Assembly (NCBI GenBank): GCA_017854485.1
Contig: JAFMHN010000005.1
Location: 1 to 64,000, forward strand
DNA: 64,000 nucleotides
Direction of reading: 5' to 3'
From: Aquiluna sp.
GTDB taxonomy: Bacteria > Actinomycetota > Actinomycetes > Actinomycetales > Microbacteriaceae
The position numbers were made by a program, and so were the translations under genes. This document shows positions 1-8,576 of the stretch, piece after piece (the first letter of the stretch is position 1; every line of letters begins with the position of its first letter). Below the pieces are notes generated by a model. The model worked only from the letters and a program-made list of their open reading frames with translations, did not search any database and was not told the origin of the DNA.

Positions 1-2
1 TC

Positions 3-62
3 CCGGCCACAACCGGTGAAATGGTGCACGTTGACGGCGGGCTGCACTCGACTGGCGCCTAG
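3..62 (+). CDS. fabI: Enoyl-ACP reductase FabI, C-terminal end (partial)
   Basis: Only the last 19 codons are in the window, ending in TAG. The tail reads [17 protein letters not shown]. This matches the C-terminus of short-chain dehydrogenase-type enoyl-ACP reductases, where a TTGE-VDGG stretch closes the NADH-binding fold. The enzyme would carry out the last reduction step of fatty acid elongation (FASII). Its stop codon shares the tetranucleotide CTAG with the convergent serB stop. Another SDR-family reductase is possible because so little is visible; FabI is preferred from the VHVDGG tail. Confidence 0.6.
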   Translation, partial: PATTGEMVHVDGGLHSTGA

Positions 63-688
63 GGGAGCAGCGAAATAACCTGAGCTAAATCTCTGGTGGA
101 AAGTGCAACGTCGGCTGTCTGAGTGACGATAGGTTTCGCGCAAAAAGCAATTGACAAGCCAGCAATTTCCATCATCTTTAAATCGTTTGCACCATCGCCA
201 ATAGCCACTGTGTTGGACAGAGGTACGCCCAACTCGGCTGCCAACTCGACAAGAATGTCGGCTTTTGCCTGGGCGTCTACAATTCCTCCGCTGACCCGGC
301 CCGTTAGTTCACCGTTCTGGATTTCCAGCGTGTTCGCCCTAACAAAATCTAGGTTGAGGGCCGACTTCAACGGATTCAGCAATTGAATGAAGCCTCCGGA
401 GACGGCAGCAACCATGCCGCCGGAGGCGTGAATGGATTGAATGAGCTCTTTGGCGCCTTTTGTAGGAGTTAGGTTGTTACTAATGGCTTCGAGAGTGCTT
501 TCCTTGACCCCTTTAAGTAGGGCCACGCGCTCTACTAGTGACTGACTGAAATCTATTTCACCGGCCATTGCGCGCTCGGTTATTTCCACAACCTGTTCTC
601 TGGTGCCGGAGTGTTCGGCAAGTAACTCAATAGCCTCTTGATCAATCAGGGTTGAGTCAACATCAAAAACAACAAACACGGAAGTCAA
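59..688 (-). CDS. serB: Phosphoserine phosphatase SerB
   Basis: This HAD-superfamily phosphatase dephosphorylates O-phosphoserine in the last step of serine synthesis. The nucleophile motif DVDSTL lies at residues 9-14, the motif II serine is in VSGGF near residue 97, and the metal-binding [10 protein letters not shown] is near residue 165. At 209 aa it has only the catalytic domain and lacks the N-terminal ACT domains found in mycobacterial SerB2. Its start overlaps the glgC stop by 4 bp (ATGA), so the two are co-transcribed. It faces fabI tail to tail with a 4-bp stop overlap, leaving no room for a terminator. Confidence 0.93.
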   Translation of the reverse strand: MTSVFVVFDVDSTLIDQEAIELLAEHSGTREQVVEITERAMAGEIDFSQSLVERVALLKGVKESTLEAISNNLTPTKGAKELIQSIHASGGMVAAVSGGFIQLLNPLKSALNLDFVRANTLEIQNGELTGRVSGGIVDAQAKADILVELAAELGVPLSNTVAIGDGANDLKMMEIAGLSIAFCAKPIVTQTADVALSTRDLAQVISLLP

Positions 689-1926
689 GGTTTAACCAAC
701 AGCCCCTTGGTCACAACTGTTATGCCACTATCAGTCACAGTGAAGCCACGCTCTAGATCGCGCTCTCTATTGACACCAACACTCGCCCCGTCAGCAACGG
801 CCACATCCTTATCCAGGATGGCCTTTCGAATCGTGCAGTCGCGACCAATTTCAACGTTATCCAGGATGACCGAATCTGTGACAAGCGACCGGGAGAACAC
901 TCTGACCTTTGGTGAGAGCACGCTTCGCTCGATCACTGAGCCAGAGACCACCACCCCCAGCGAGACTATCGAGTCGTTTGTCCGACCCTGATTTCCCTCC
1001 GAATCATGGATGAACTTGGCCGGGGCCATGTTTATTTGCTGATTAAATACCGGCCACTCGTCGTTGTAGAGGTTGAAAATTGGCATCGTCGAAATCAAAT
1101 CCATGTGAGCGTCATAGTATGAGTCGATTGTCCCAACATCTCTCCAATAGGACTTGTCTCGCTCTGTCGCTCCCGGGATTTCGTTGAATGTGAAGTCATA
1201 TGCGCCAGCTGTGCCTTGCTCAACGAAATACGGGATAATGTCGCCTCCCATGTCGTGGGTTGATGTCTCATCTACAGCGTCGCGCTCGATTGCATCGATA
1301 AGTGCTTGAGCATTAAAAATATAGTTACCCATTGAAACCAGGGCCTGGGTCTTGTCACCTGGTACTGGCTTTGGGTCACTTGGTTTCTCGCGGAACTCAG
1401 CAATCTTTGTTGGCTGATTTTGATCAACTTCAATCACTCCGAACTGGGTTGCCAAAGACAGCGGCTGGCGGATGGCGGCAACAGTGGCTTCCATGCCGGA
1501 CGCTATGTGTGATTGCAGCATTTGATCAAAATCCATCCGGTAAACGTGATCGGCGCCCACCACAACAACGTAATCGGGGCGCTCATCGCTGAGGGCGTTC
1601 ATGGATTGCAAAATTGCGTCTGCGCTACCGGTGTACCAGCGCTTTCCGAGGCGTTGCTGAGCCGGAACGGAGGTCACGTAGCCTCCAATCAACGGTGACA
1701 TGCGCCAAGTTTGGGAAATGTGTCGGTCCATGCTGTGCGACTTGTATTGAGTAAGAACCACAATTCTCCGCAAGCCCGAATTAATCAAATTCGAGAGAGC
1801 AAAGTCAACCAATCTGTAGGAGCCTGCGAATGGCACAGCTGGTTTTGCTCGGTCCGCAGTCAGCGGCATTAGTCGCTTTCCTTCGCCCCCAGCGAGTACC
1901 ATGCCAAAAACTCTTGTTCGTCCCAT
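685..1926 (-). CDS. glgC: Glucose-1-phosphate adenylyltransferase GlgC
   Basis: The enzyme makes ADP-glucose from glucose-1-phosphate and ATP, the committed step toward glycogen. The N-terminal nucleotidyltransferase domain carries [11 protein letters not shown] near residue 13 followed by [10 protein letters not shown], and GADHVYRMD near residue 124. The C-terminal third looks like the left-handed beta-helix with hexapeptide-like repeats. Its 413 aa is the usual length. It is divergent from glgA/glgM. Six bases before the ATG is a TAACAT -10 element, so the mRNA is probably leaderless. Confidence 0.96.
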   Translation of the reverse strand: MGRTRVFGMVLAGGEGKRLMPLTADRAKPAVPFAGSYRLVDFALSNLINSGLRRIVVLTQYKSHSMDRHISQTWRMSPLIGGYVTSVPAQQRLGKRWYTGSADAILQSMNALSDERPDYVVVVGADHVYRMDFDQMLQSHIASGMEATVAAIRQPLSLATQFGVIEVDQNQPTKIAEFREKPSDPKPVPGDKTQALVSMGNYIFNAQALIDAIERDAVDETSTHDMGGDIIPYFVEQGTAGAYDFTFNEIPGATERDKSYWRDVGTIDSYYDAHMDLISTMPIFNLYNDEWPVFNQQINMAPAKFIHDSEGNQGRTNDSIVSLGVVVSGSVIERSVLSPKVRVFSRSLVTDSVILDNVEIGRDCTIRKAILDKDVAVADGASVGVNRERDLERGFTVTDSGITVVTKGLLVKP

Positions 1927-1932
1927 GAATGA

Positions 1933-1938
1933 ATGTTA
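1933..1938 (-). promoter_or_regulatory. -10 element of leaderless glgC promoter
   Basis: The minus strand reads TAACAT, then 6 bases, then the glgC ATG. No Shine-Dalgarno sequence fits in this space. The spacing puts the transcription start at or next to the A of the start codon. Confidence 0.6.
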
Positions 1939-1961
1939 GTTGGTATCCAGGCTCAAGGAGC

Positions 1962-1967
1962 TAGCAT
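1962..1967 (+). promoter_or_regulatory. -10 element of leaderless glgA/glgM promoter
   Basis: TAGCAT is followed by 6 bases and then ATG at 1974. This supports the ATG over the TTG at 1968 as the start. An AAGGAG at 1955-1960 could serve the TTG instead, so the choice is not certain. Confidence 0.5.
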
Positions 1968-1973
1968 TTGAGT

Positions 1974-3158
1974 ATGCGCGTAGATTTCGTTACCAAAGAG
2001 TTTCCTCCTCAAATCTATGGGGGAGCCGGTGTTCATGTCACGGAACTGGTTTCAGCTCTGGCTGATTTGGTCGACACCAGAGTTCATGCCTTTGGACCTG
2101 AGCGAGACCAAGTCGGAGTTAGGTCTTACCAAACACCGAAGAGTTTCAGCGAGGCAAACCCTGCACTCCAAACTCTGGCAACCGATCTGGAAATGGTGCC
2201 AGCCATTCAGGGCGCCGATATCGTCCACAGCCACACCTGGTATGCCAATTTTGCAGGTCAGGTAGCCTCCATGCTGTATGCAACACCACATGTGATTACA
2301 GCGCACTCACTTGAGCCCTTGCGCCCCTGGAAAAAGGAACAGCTTGGCGGTGGCTACGAGGTCTCTTCGTTTATTGAGAAGTCTGCGTACCTTCAGGCAA
2401 GTCGTATTATCGCGGTTTCCTCTGGAATGCGAGACGACATCCTTGCTTCCTATCCAGAACTGAATCCAGCCAAGGTCACAGTTGTCCACAATGGGGTTGA
2501 CTCAGATAAATGGTCCCCGACTAATGACCCGCAGGTGCTCAAGGAGTTTGGCATTGACCCCTCGCGACGATCAATTATTTTTGTCGGTCGAATCACTCGC
2601 CAGAAGGGGCTGACCTATTTCCTTCAAGCGGTCAGAGAACTACCGGAGGATGTTCAAATCATTTTGGCTGCCGGTGCTCCCGACACGCCAGAACTGTTGG
2701 CCGAAGTAGAGGCCCTGGTGGACACTCTAATGAATAGAAGAACCGGAGTCATCTGGATTGCAGAGCATCTGCCTCAACACAAACTTGCCGCTCTGCTTAC
2801 CTTTGCCGACCTCTTTGCCTGCCCGTCTATTTACGAACCGCTGGGTATCGTGAATCTTGAGGCGATGGCCTGTGGAACGGCCGTGGTCGCGACTCAAACC
2901 GGGGGCATTCCCGAAGTTGTAGCACATGGTTCAACGGGATGGTTAGTGCCCATAGATCAAGTGAAGGATGGTAGCGGAACTCCTAATAACCCCGGCGAAT
3001 TTATATCCCGCTGGGCAGAGACCATGAACCTCGCCCTGAAATCGGGGAGCCTGGAGGAATTCGGTCAGGCTGGCAGGCAACGTGCGGTCGATGAATTCAG
3101 CTGGAAAACCATTGCGACTCGCACTCTGGAGGTCTACCAAAGCGCACTGAGCAGCTAG
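1974..3158 (+). CDS. glgA: Glycogen synthase / maltose-1-phosphate synthase (GlgA/GlgM-type glycosyltransferase)
   Basis: This GT-B glycosyltransferase transfers glucose from ADP-glucose. The N-terminus has KEFPPQIYGGAGVHVTEL, typical of actinobacterial GlgA (Rv1212c type). The C-terminal E-x7-E donor-binding motif is in EPLGIVNLEAMACG near residue 288. At about 394 aa it is shorter than classical GT5 GlgA and matches the group whose mycobacterial member (GlgM) makes alpha-maltose-1-phosphate for the GlgE pathway. Without the rest of the genome I cannot choose between the two acceptors. The ORF track starts at TTG 1968; I prefer ATG 1974 because TAGCAT lies 6 bases upstream. Confidence 0.9.
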   Translation: MRVDFVTKEFPPQIYGGAGVHVTELVSALADLVDTRVHAFGPERDQVGVRSYQTPKSFSEANPALQTLATDLEMVPAIQGADIVHSHTWYANFAGQVASMLYATPHVITAHSLEPLRPWKKEQLGGGYEVSSFIEKSAYLQASRIIAVSSGMRDDILASYPELNPAKVTVVHNGVDSDKWSPTNDPQVLKEFGIDPSRRSIIFVGRITRQKGLTYFLQAVRELPEDVQIILAAGAPDTPELLAEVEALVDTLMNRRTGVIWIAEHLPQHKLAALLTFADLFACPSIYEPLGIVNLEAMACGTAVVATQTGGIPEVVAHGSTGWLVPIDQVKDGSGTPNNPGEFISRWAETMNLALKSGSLEEFGQAGRQRAVDEFSWKTIATRTLEVYQSALSS

Positions 3159-3161
3159 GCT
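3156..3161 (+). promoter_or_regulatory. -10 element of leaderless ABC ATPase promoter
   Basis: TAGGCT is followed by 7 bases and then the GTG start at 3169. The first three bases are the TAG stop codon of the upstream glycosyltransferase gene, so the stop codon doubles as part of a promoter. Confidence 0.55.
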
Positions 3162-3168
3162 AAAGCGC

Positions 3169-3951
3169 GTGTCAGAGGTAATAGAGCTAGAAAACGTGTG
3201 TGTCGTTCGCGGCGGCGAGACAATCATTGATTCCGTCACTTTTCATGTTAATGCCAACGAACGCTGGGTGATAATCGGAGCAAACGGTGCCGGAAAAACA
3301 ACACTGCTGAAGCTGTGTGCCGGTCAGATTCAGCCCTCTAGCGGTCTTGCCACACTGCTCGGCCAGCGACTTGGTCGCGTCAACGTTTTTGAACTCAGAA
3401 CGCGAATTGGATTTGCTTCCAGTGCCTTGGCAGCGCAGATTCCTAACTCAGAAACTGTTCTCAATGCCGTCATGACCGCCAGCTACGGAGTGACTGGTCG
3501 CTGGAATGAACAATATGACGAGATTGATGAGCGTCGAGCACGACGCGTTTTGAGGGAATGGGAGCTCTTGGATTTTGAGGATCGTCCTTTTGGGACCCTA
3601 AGCGACGGAGAGCGCAAGCGGGTTCAGATTGCCAGGTCGATCATGACCGACCCAGAACTACTGCTGCTAGACGAGCCGGTCGCCAGTCTTGACCTGGCTG
3701 CCAGAGAGCTAACAATTCAGCTCCTTTCTGGTTATGCCAAATCGCCCCAGGCGCCAGCCATGGTGATGGTTACCCACCACCTGGAAGAGATTCCTGAGGG
3801 CTTCACCCACGCCATGATTCTCCAAGACGGCAAGATTATGGCCCGGGGGGAGATTAGGTCTACTCTCACCTCAGAAAGCATCTCCGAGGCTTTTAGGTTC
3901 CCGCTCACGCTAAGTTTTGAAAATGGTCGATATTCAGCGGTTGCCTCCTAG
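3169..3951 (+). CDS. ABC transporter ATP-binding protein (YlmA/ModF-like single-domain ATPase)
   Basis: This is a complete ABC ATPase. Walker A GANGAGKT is at residues 37-44, the signature LSDGERKR near 143, Walker B LLLLDEP near 163 and the switch histidine in VTHHLEEIP near 201. Its 260 aa contain one nucleotide-binding domain and no membrane segments. No permease or binding protein lies nearby, so the substrate cannot be named. The best overall resemblance is to the YlmA group, annotated as iron-complex or molybdate-type ATPases of unproven role. It starts with GTG behind a leaderless -10 element. Confidence 0.88.
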   Translation: MSEVIELENVCVVRGGETIIDSVTFHVNANERWVIIGANGAGKTTLLKLCAGQIQPSSGLATLLGQRLGRVNVFELRTRIGFASSALAAQIPNSETVLNAVMTASYGVTGRWNEQYDEIDERRARRVLREWELLDFEDRPFGTLSDGERKRVQIARSIMTDPELLLLDEPVASLDLAARELTIQLLSGYAKSPQAPAMVMVTHHLEEIPEGFTHAMILQDGKIMARGEIRSTLTSESISEAFRFPLTLSFENGRYSAVAS

Positions 3952-3971
3952 ACGACCGACTGAAAACTTGC

Positions 3972-3977
3972 TAGGAT
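3972..3977 (+). promoter_or_regulatory. Probable -10 element and leader of rpmE2
   Basis: TAGGAT lies about 47 bases before the rpmE2 ATG, giving a leader of roughly 40 bases. The leader contains a small inverted repeat, GTTGC-catt(t)-GCAAC at 3985-3999, and an AGAGGA ribosome-binding site. A TGAAAA half-site just upstream resembles half of an actinobacterial Zur box, but the second half is not convincing. Confidence 0.4.
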
Positions 3978-4024
3978 AAACCGCTGTTGCCATTTGCAAC
4001 TAAGACTTGAACTAAGAGGACATC

Positions 4025-4273
4025 ATGCAGGCTGAAATTCACCCAAGCTACGAGCCAATCGTTTTTCGCGATCTAGCTTCAGGAGTTTCCTTTCTGACTC
4101 GCGCAACCATCACTAGCGACAAGACCATCGAGTGGGAAGACGGTAACACCTACCCTGTCTACGATGTTGAAATCAGCTCAGAGAGCCACCCTTTCTACAC
4201 TGGCAAGCAGCGCATCATGGACTCTGCTGGTCGAGTAGAGCGCTTCAAGGAGCGTTACGCAAACTTCGGCTAG
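4025..4273 (+). CDS. rpmE2: Ribosomal protein L31 type B
   Basis: The 82-aa protein matches type B L31: it begins [14 protein letters not shown], contains [11 protein letters not shown] and ends in an [11 protein letters not shown]-like tail. It lacks the CxxC zinc ligands of type A L31. In many bacteria this zinc-free form is used when zinc is scarce and is controlled by Zur, but the sequence here does not show a full operator. It might be the only L31 in this compact genome. The stop overlaps the convergent exonuclease stop in CTAG. Confidence 0.95.
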   Translation: MQAEIHPSYEPIVFRDLASGVSFLTRATITSDKTIEWEDGNTYPVYDVEISSESHPFYTGKQRIMDSAGRVERFKERYANFG

Positions 4274-4977
4274 AACCTAACTGGCCAACCCAACTCCGCC
4301 CGGAAATCCGGGCGGTTTTGCTTTCTCATGAATTCGGCAAAACTCTCCGCCTGCTCGTCGCTCCATTTAGCCTGAGCGGCGTGGAGGTCGGCAATAGGTA
4401 AATCAAGTTCTGGATATTTCTTAGCCAATTGCTGTGCCAGTCGGCCAGCTGCAACTGCATCTGCGGTTGAATTATGGGCATCGGTCAATTCCACGCCGTA
4501 GTGCTCTGACATCACCACCAGATTGCGCTTTCCCTTGCGGTATTTATCCACACGTCTATCCAGCACCAGCGGGTCAATCACGGGAAGTGGCTGCAATGGC
4601 TCGATCTGATATCTCTTGGCCTCGTTCACCAGGATTGTGAAGTCGTAAGGGGCATTGAAGGCAACCAGCGGCATCGCCGCCTGCAGTTCACGGAGAATTG
4701 CGGTGATTTGCACTATCGCAATCTCCGGCGCCATGCCGTTCAGGCTGGCCATTTCTGTTGTGACGCCGTGGACGTCGGATGCAGACTGCGGAATGTCAAT
4801 GCCTGGATTCACTAAAAACTCGTGGAGCACTTCCACCTCACCGGCACTGTCAAGAACAGCAACGCACGCGGTGACGATTCTCGCGGTGGCTAGGTCTAGA
4901 CCCGTGGTCTCTAGATCGAAGGCGGCAATGCGCTTGGACCAAGTCGGCGCTTCTGGTTCAAAATCAAAATCTAACAA
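4270..4977 (-). CDS. 3'-5' exonuclease, DnaQ/DEDD family
   Basis: The protein has the exonuclease fold of DNA polymerase III epsilon: ExoI FDLETTG at residues 20-26, Exo[12 protein letters not shown] near 108, and an ExoIII-type [15 protein letters not shown] segment near 163 with the His and Asp expected of the DEDDh group. At 235 aa it is about the size of epsilon but is not tied to the replicase by context. It could be a proofreading subunit or an RNase T-like exonuclease. It starts with TTG behind an AGGGAG ribosome-binding site; a TATCGT lies farther upstream as a possible -10. Confidence 0.88.
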   Translation of the reverse strand: MLDFDFEPEAPTWSKRIAAFDLETTGLDLATARIVTACVAVLDSAGEVEVLHEFLVNPGIDIPQSASDVHGVTTEMASLNGMAPEIAIVQITAILRELQAAMPLVAFNAPYDFTILVNEAKRYQIEPLQPLPVIDPLVLDRRVDKYRKGKRNLVVMSEHYGVELTDAHNSTADAVAAGRLAQQLAKKYPELDLPIADLHAAQAKWSDEQAESFAEFMRKQNRPDFRAELGWPVRF

Positions 4978-5018
4978 ATCAGCTCCCTGCTAACACGATA
5001 CTGCCGGTCGAACCAACC

Positions 5019-5024
5019 TAGACT
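5019..5024 (+). promoter_or_regulatory. -10 element of leaderless alpha/beta hydrolase promoter
   Basis: TAGACT is followed by 6 bases and then GTG at 5031. The element sits inside two short nested inverted repeats (AACCA/TGGTT and ACCTA/TAGGT), which could be an operator or chance. Confidence 0.5.
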
Positions 5025-5030
5025 GGTTAG

Positions 5031-5891
5031 GTGACAGTGTTGAAAACTCCTCCAAGCCAGTTATTCAAATTGGCTGCCTCAAGGCAGCAGCGAATCGATG
5101 TCTCAAACACTGCTACCTGGTTCTTTCCTGGCTCAAAATCACGCATTCTGTTTGTCCATGGCTTTAGGGGCGATCACCATGGCCTGCAGGCAATCATTGG
5201 CGCGCTGCCTGACCACACCTGCGTGGCCCCAGACCTGCCTGGCTTTGGATCTACCGGACCTATGGCAACCCATGATCTTGCCAGCTATGGCCGTTGGCTG
5301 CATGAGTTTGCCACGGAAACCGGCCCTTACGACGCAATTATTGGCCACAGCTTTGGGACCCTGGTTGTAGCAAGCGCTGTTTCTCAGGGTCTAAACCAGG
5401 TGCCAGTTGTGCTGATCAACCCAATTACAACCAGGGCATCCAGCCAAAAATCACTCGCGAACAAGCTAGCAACTGCCTATTACCGGGCTGGCCAAAACCG
5501 AATTATCGGCAACTGGTTGCTGTCCTCCGGGCTCGTAACTCGAGCAATGTCGATTGGGCTTGTCAAGTCCAAGAAACTTGGTGTGAGGCGATTCGTGCAT
5601 GACCAGCACGCCAAGTACTTTTCCAGCTTCTCCTCAGCAGAGTCCGTGACCCAGGGTTTTCATGCCGCCAGCACCGGAAGCGTCATGGATTACGTGCAGT
5701 TCCTGAATTCAAAAACGCTCCTGATTGCCGGCGAGCAGGACCTGGTGGCTCCGATTTCGGCCCAGTATGAACTTGAGGCAGCTCTGCCGGAAGCAGAACT
5801 TGTGGTGCTTGCCAAGGTTGGACACCTCACTCACTATGAATGCGCTGAGGAGGTTGCGCATTCGATATCCAGGTTTTTGGCAGACAAATGA
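5031..5891 (+). CDS. Alpha/beta hydrolase
   Basis: This is a soluble alpha/beta-hydrolase fold protein of 286 aa. The oxyanion region HGFRGDHHG is near residue 43, the nucleophile elbow GHSFGT near 104 gives the catalytic serine, and the acid and histidine are probably in GEQDLVAP and VGHLTHYE near the C-terminus. The substrate is unknown. The gene overlaps the following glycosyltransferase by ATGA, so the two are made together and may act on the same glycan or lipid product; that link is inference. The start is GTG with a leaderless-type -10 just upstream. Confidence 0.85.
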   Translation: MTVLKTPPSQLFKLAASRQQRIDVSNTATWFFPGSKSRILFVHGFRGDHHGLQAIIGALPDHTCVAPDLPGFGSTGPMATHDLASYGRWLHEFATETGPYDAIIGHSFGTLVVASAVSQGLNQVPVVLINPITTRASSQKSLANKLATAYYRAGQNRIIGNWLLSSGLVTRAMSIGLVKSKKLGVRRFVHDQHAKYFSSFSSAESVTQGFHAASTGSVMDYVQFLNSKTLLIAGEQDLVAPISAQYELEAALPEAELVVLAKVGHLTHYECAEEVAHSISRFLADK

Positions 5892-6955
5892 TCGACTTAT
5901 TTTTTGACGGTCGCTTCATCAATACCACCAGCCCCGATGGCATTACCCGCTTTAGCATCGGCCTAATCAACGAACTTTCAAAGCTGTCAGAGCTGACGGT
6001 ATTGGTATGTAATTCCGATCAAGTTGGGTTTCTCCCAGCAGGGACCAGAACCAAAATAGTGAATGCGCCAACGTCACTAAGTGAGTTGCTGCTTGCCAGA
6101 AAGCTCAACAGAGAAAACGCCAAGGTTGTTTTTAGTCCAATGCAAACAACTTCATCCTTTGGGAAAAGGTTCAAATTGGTGCTGACACTGCACGACTTGA
6201 TCTACTACCGTCACAAAACGCCCCCTAGGGAATTCAATCCACTGGTCAGGCTTAGTTGGCTGCTGTTTCACCTGAGTTACCTTCCGCAACGTTTGGTTCT
6301 CAATCGGGCTGACTTGGTAGTGACCGTTTCAGAAACCTCGAAGCGCGAGATTCAAGAAGCAAACCTGACAAAACGAGAAATCCAGGTTGTTTACAATTCC
6401 ACTGACCTCGAGCCGCAGGTACCGACAGAAAGCTTGCGACCCAAGACCCTTGTCTACATGGGCAGCTTCATCGATTACAAAAATGTGGAGTTCCTGATTC
6501 AAGCCATGTCACTGCTGCCTGATTACCAGCTAGTACTCCTGTCGCGCATAGATCCAAGGCGGCGCAAGGCCTTGACGAAGCTAGCTAGCGATTATGGCTC
6601 TGACGTGCGTTTCGAGAACGGTGTTGACCAGGAGCAATATATTGCTTGGCTGACCAGCGCTCGAGCCCTGGTCAGCGCTTCAAAGGACGAAGGTTTTGGC
6701 ATTCCGTTGGTGGAGGGCATGTCACAGGGGTTACCCCTTGTCCTATCAAAGATCGACATCTTCGAAGAGATCGCTGGGGATGCGGGACTCTATTTTGATA
6801 ACAGCAACAAGGAAGAGTTTGCAGCTCGGGTTTTGCAGCTAGAAGACGAATCGGTTTGGTTGCAGCAGTCCAAGCGAGGACTCGCTAGGGCAAAGAATTT
6901 CTCTTGGGCAGCAAGTGCAAAGAAGCTCCACGAGCTACTTAGCTCACTGTCCTAA
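5888..6955 (+). CDS. Glycosyltransferase family 1/4 (GT-B)
   Basis: The 355-aa GT-B enzyme resembles mannosyltransferases of the GT4 family. The N-terminal domain has the FDGRFI..GITRFS acceptor-side start, and the C-terminal domain carries the E-x7-E motif in EGFGIPLVEGMSQGLP near residue 267. It has no clear membrane segment and would act at the inner face of the membrane or in the cytosol. Donor and acceptor cannot be read from the sequence. It is translationally coupled to the upstream hydrolase and overlaps the convergent phosphatase gene by 12 bp. Confidence 0.85.
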   Translation: MIDLFFDGRFINTTSPDGITRFSIGLINELSKLSELTVLVCNSDQVGFLPAGTRTKIVNAPTSLSELLLARKLNRENAKVVFSPMQTTSSFGKRFKLVLTLHDLIYYRHKTPPREFNPLVRLSWLLFHLSYLPQRLVLNRADLVVTVSETSKREIQEANLTKREIQVVYNSTDLEPQVPTESLRPKTLVYMGSFIDYKNVEFLIQAMSLLPDYQLVLLSRIDPRRRKALTKLASDYGSDVRFENGVDQEQYIAWLTSARALVSASKDEGFGIPLVEGMSQGLPLVLSKIDIFEEIAGDAGLYFDNSNKEEFAARVLQLEDESVWLQQSKRGLARAKNFSWAASAKKLHELLSSLS

Positions 6956-7522
6956 CGGCTCCGGAGCCCAGGAATCAAGTGTCCACTGACCAGAATGACG
7001 CAGGGTGTGTAGTGAGGCATTCTGAAGTCGCTGGCCCGGTGGTGGCACCTGCCCCTGACTCACCTCTGAAAGAACGTAGCGAATGAGTGCGCCGTGGGAG
7101 ACGGCCAGAACCCGCGCGCCAGCGTACTTAAGAACTACTGAGGCAAGCAGCTCCCGCGAGCGTTCGATTATTGACGCAGTGGACTCAGCTCCTGGAATCT
7201 CTTCCAACTGGCTGTATTGCTCTTGCCACTGACTGTAGAGCATGCCCTCACCAATTCCGAACGAGCGCTCCAGCAGCATTGAGTCAACAATTAGCTCGGC
7301 AATTCCCAGCTCGCGCTGAATTATTTCAGCGCTAGCTTTTGCCCGGCCCAGGGGAGAGGTCAACAGCACATCCCAATCTCCCTGGCTCAGGACAGCTGCG
7401 GCCCGCTGAACTTGACCGATGCCAAACTCATTCAATGGAACCTCGGCAGTGCCCTGAAGCCTGAAGTCAATATTCCAATCGGTCTGGCCGTGACGAAACA
7501 GCCCAAGCGTGGTTTCACTCAT
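6944..7522 (-). CDS. Histidine phosphatase family protein (phosphoglycerate mutase-like)
   Basis: The 192-aa protein carries the phosphohistidine motif RHGQTDWN at residues 10-17 and the second histidine in VSHGALIR near residue 143. LTSPLGRAKASAE contributes the phosphate-binding arginine. These residues define the branch that includes GpmB, CobC and nucleotidyl phosphatases. The real substrate is unknown. It overlaps the sirtuin gene upstream by 4 bp, so the two share an mRNA. Confidence 0.9.
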   Translation of the reverse strand: MSETTLGLFRHGQTDWNIDFRLQGTAEVPLNEFGIGQVQRAAAVLSQGDWDVLLTSPLGRAKASAEIIQRELGIAELIVDSMLLERSFGIGEGMLYSQWQEQYSQLEEIPGAESTASIIERSRELLASVVLKYAGARVLAVSHGALIRYVLSEVSQGQVPPPGQRLQNASLHTLRHSGQWTLDSWAPEPLGQ

Positions 7523-8349
7523 AAATACAGGGCTCCCAAAACTTCAGAGGTGGAGGCGTTGAGTTTCAAGTCGGCGATCTCGTCTGCCTTGGTTTCACCG
7601 CGGTTAATGATCACTATCTTGTGACCGAGGGTCTTAGCTTGCTTGACCAACCGGAGTCCAGAATTAACCGCGAGCGAACTTCCTGCGACAAGTAAAGCCT
7701 GAGCATCTTCAACCGCAAGTTTTGCCTGAGAGACGCGCTCGAGGGGGATTTGCTCTCCAAAAAATACAACATCGGGCTTGTAGTCTCCGCCACAAGTAAT
7801 GCATGTTGGCACCTGAAAATCTGCTGGCACCTCAATTTCAGCGTCACCGTCTGGAGTGAATTCGATGTCGGTATCTTGGATCAGGCCAGTGTTCAATGCG
7901 CTGATCATTGAATCCATTTGGGCCCTGGTCACAAAAGCACTGCAGGCAGTGCAGACAACCTGGTCAAGGCGCCCATGAAGCTCTAGCACCTTTTCTGAAC
8001 CCGCTTTTTGATGTAGGCCATCAACGTTCTGCGTGATGATCTGGCCAAGAACTCCCGATCTCTCTGCCGCTGCCAGAGCAAGATGCGATTGGTTTGGTTT
8101 AGCAGCAGCAACTCGATTCCAGCCAACATAACTGCGGGCCCAGTATTTGGAGCGGTTGTCTCTAGAGGCCATGAATTGATCAAAGGTCAGAGGATGCCTG
8201 ACTACGCGCCCCTGACCTCGATAGTCTGGGATGCCACTGTCGGTCGAAACGCCCGCGCCGGTTATGGCAAGAACCCGAAGGTCAGCAAATAGCTCCTGGG
8301 TGCGGGCAATCCCGTACTCAACTACTGGGTCTAGGGCTGCCATAATCAT
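7519..8349 (-). CDS. NAD-dependent protein deacetylase, Sir2 family
   Basis: The protein removes acyl groups from lysines using NAD. The NAD-binding GAGVSTDSGIPDYRG is near residue 31, the catalytic histidine region follows QNVDGLHQKAGS near 117, and zinc is held by CTAC and CITC pairs. Its 276 aa is typical of bacterial class II-like sirtuins with an extra loop. It sits just after tRNA-Leu on the same strand. TAGAAT at 8353-8358 lies 3 bases before the first ATG and 9 before the third codon, also ATG, so translation may start at 8343. Confidence 0.92.
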   Translation of the reverse strand: MIMAALDPVVEYGIARTQELFADLRVLAITGAGVSTDSGIPDYRGQGRVVRHPLTFDQFMASRDNRSKYWARSYVGWNRVAAAKPNQSHLALAAAERSGVLGQIITQNVDGLHQKAGSEKVLELHGRLDQVVCTACSAFVTRAQMDSMISALNTGLIQDTDIEFTPDGDAEIEVPADFQVPTCITCGGDYKPDVVFFGEQIPLERVSQAKLAVEDAQALLVAGSSLAVNSGLRLVKQAKTLGHKIVIINRGETKADEIADLKLNASTSEVLGALYL

Positions 8350-8383
8350 CCAATTCTAAAGCAGCGAACTACATCAAAACTCT

Positions 8384-8470
8384 TGGTGTCCGAGAGGGGA
8401 CTTGAACCCCCACCCTCAATAAGAGGACTAGCACCTCAAGCTAGCGCGTCTGCCATTCCGCCACCCGGAC
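8384..8470 (-). tRNA. tRNA-Leu (anticodon GAG)
   Basis: The minus strand folds into a class II tRNA. The acceptor arm GTCCGGG pairs with CTCGGAC. The anticodon stem CTAGC/GCTAG holds the loop TTGAGGT, giving anticodon GAG, which reads CUC and CUU. There is a long variable arm as expected for leucine, a TTCAAGT T-loop, discriminator A, and the CCA end is encoded (8384-8386). Confidence 0.95.
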
Positions 8471-8564
8471 AGGTGGTTGCATTTTGTGAGCAACGAGGCA
8501 TCAATCTACCACGAACACAAATCCCAAATTGGCCAACATACTTGGATTGCTGGCTACTAAGCGC

Positions 8565-8570
8565 TAGCTT
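8565..8570 (+). promoter_or_regulatory. -10 element of leaderless promoter for the small gene before uppP
   Basis: TAGCTT is followed by ATGAGT and then ATG at 8577. A 6-base spacing matches the other leaderless promoters here and favours the second ATG as the start. Confidence 0.5.
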
Positions 8571-8576
8571 ATGAGT

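Noticed and set aside
3960-3985. Zur box before rpmE2
   Set aside because: Only a TGAAAA half-site is visible; the second half of the palindrome is missing.
8383-8574. 63-aa ORF reading MVSERGLEPPPSIRG
   Set aside because: It is the antisense translation of tRNA-Leu; this peptide is a well-known false ORF over tRNA genes.
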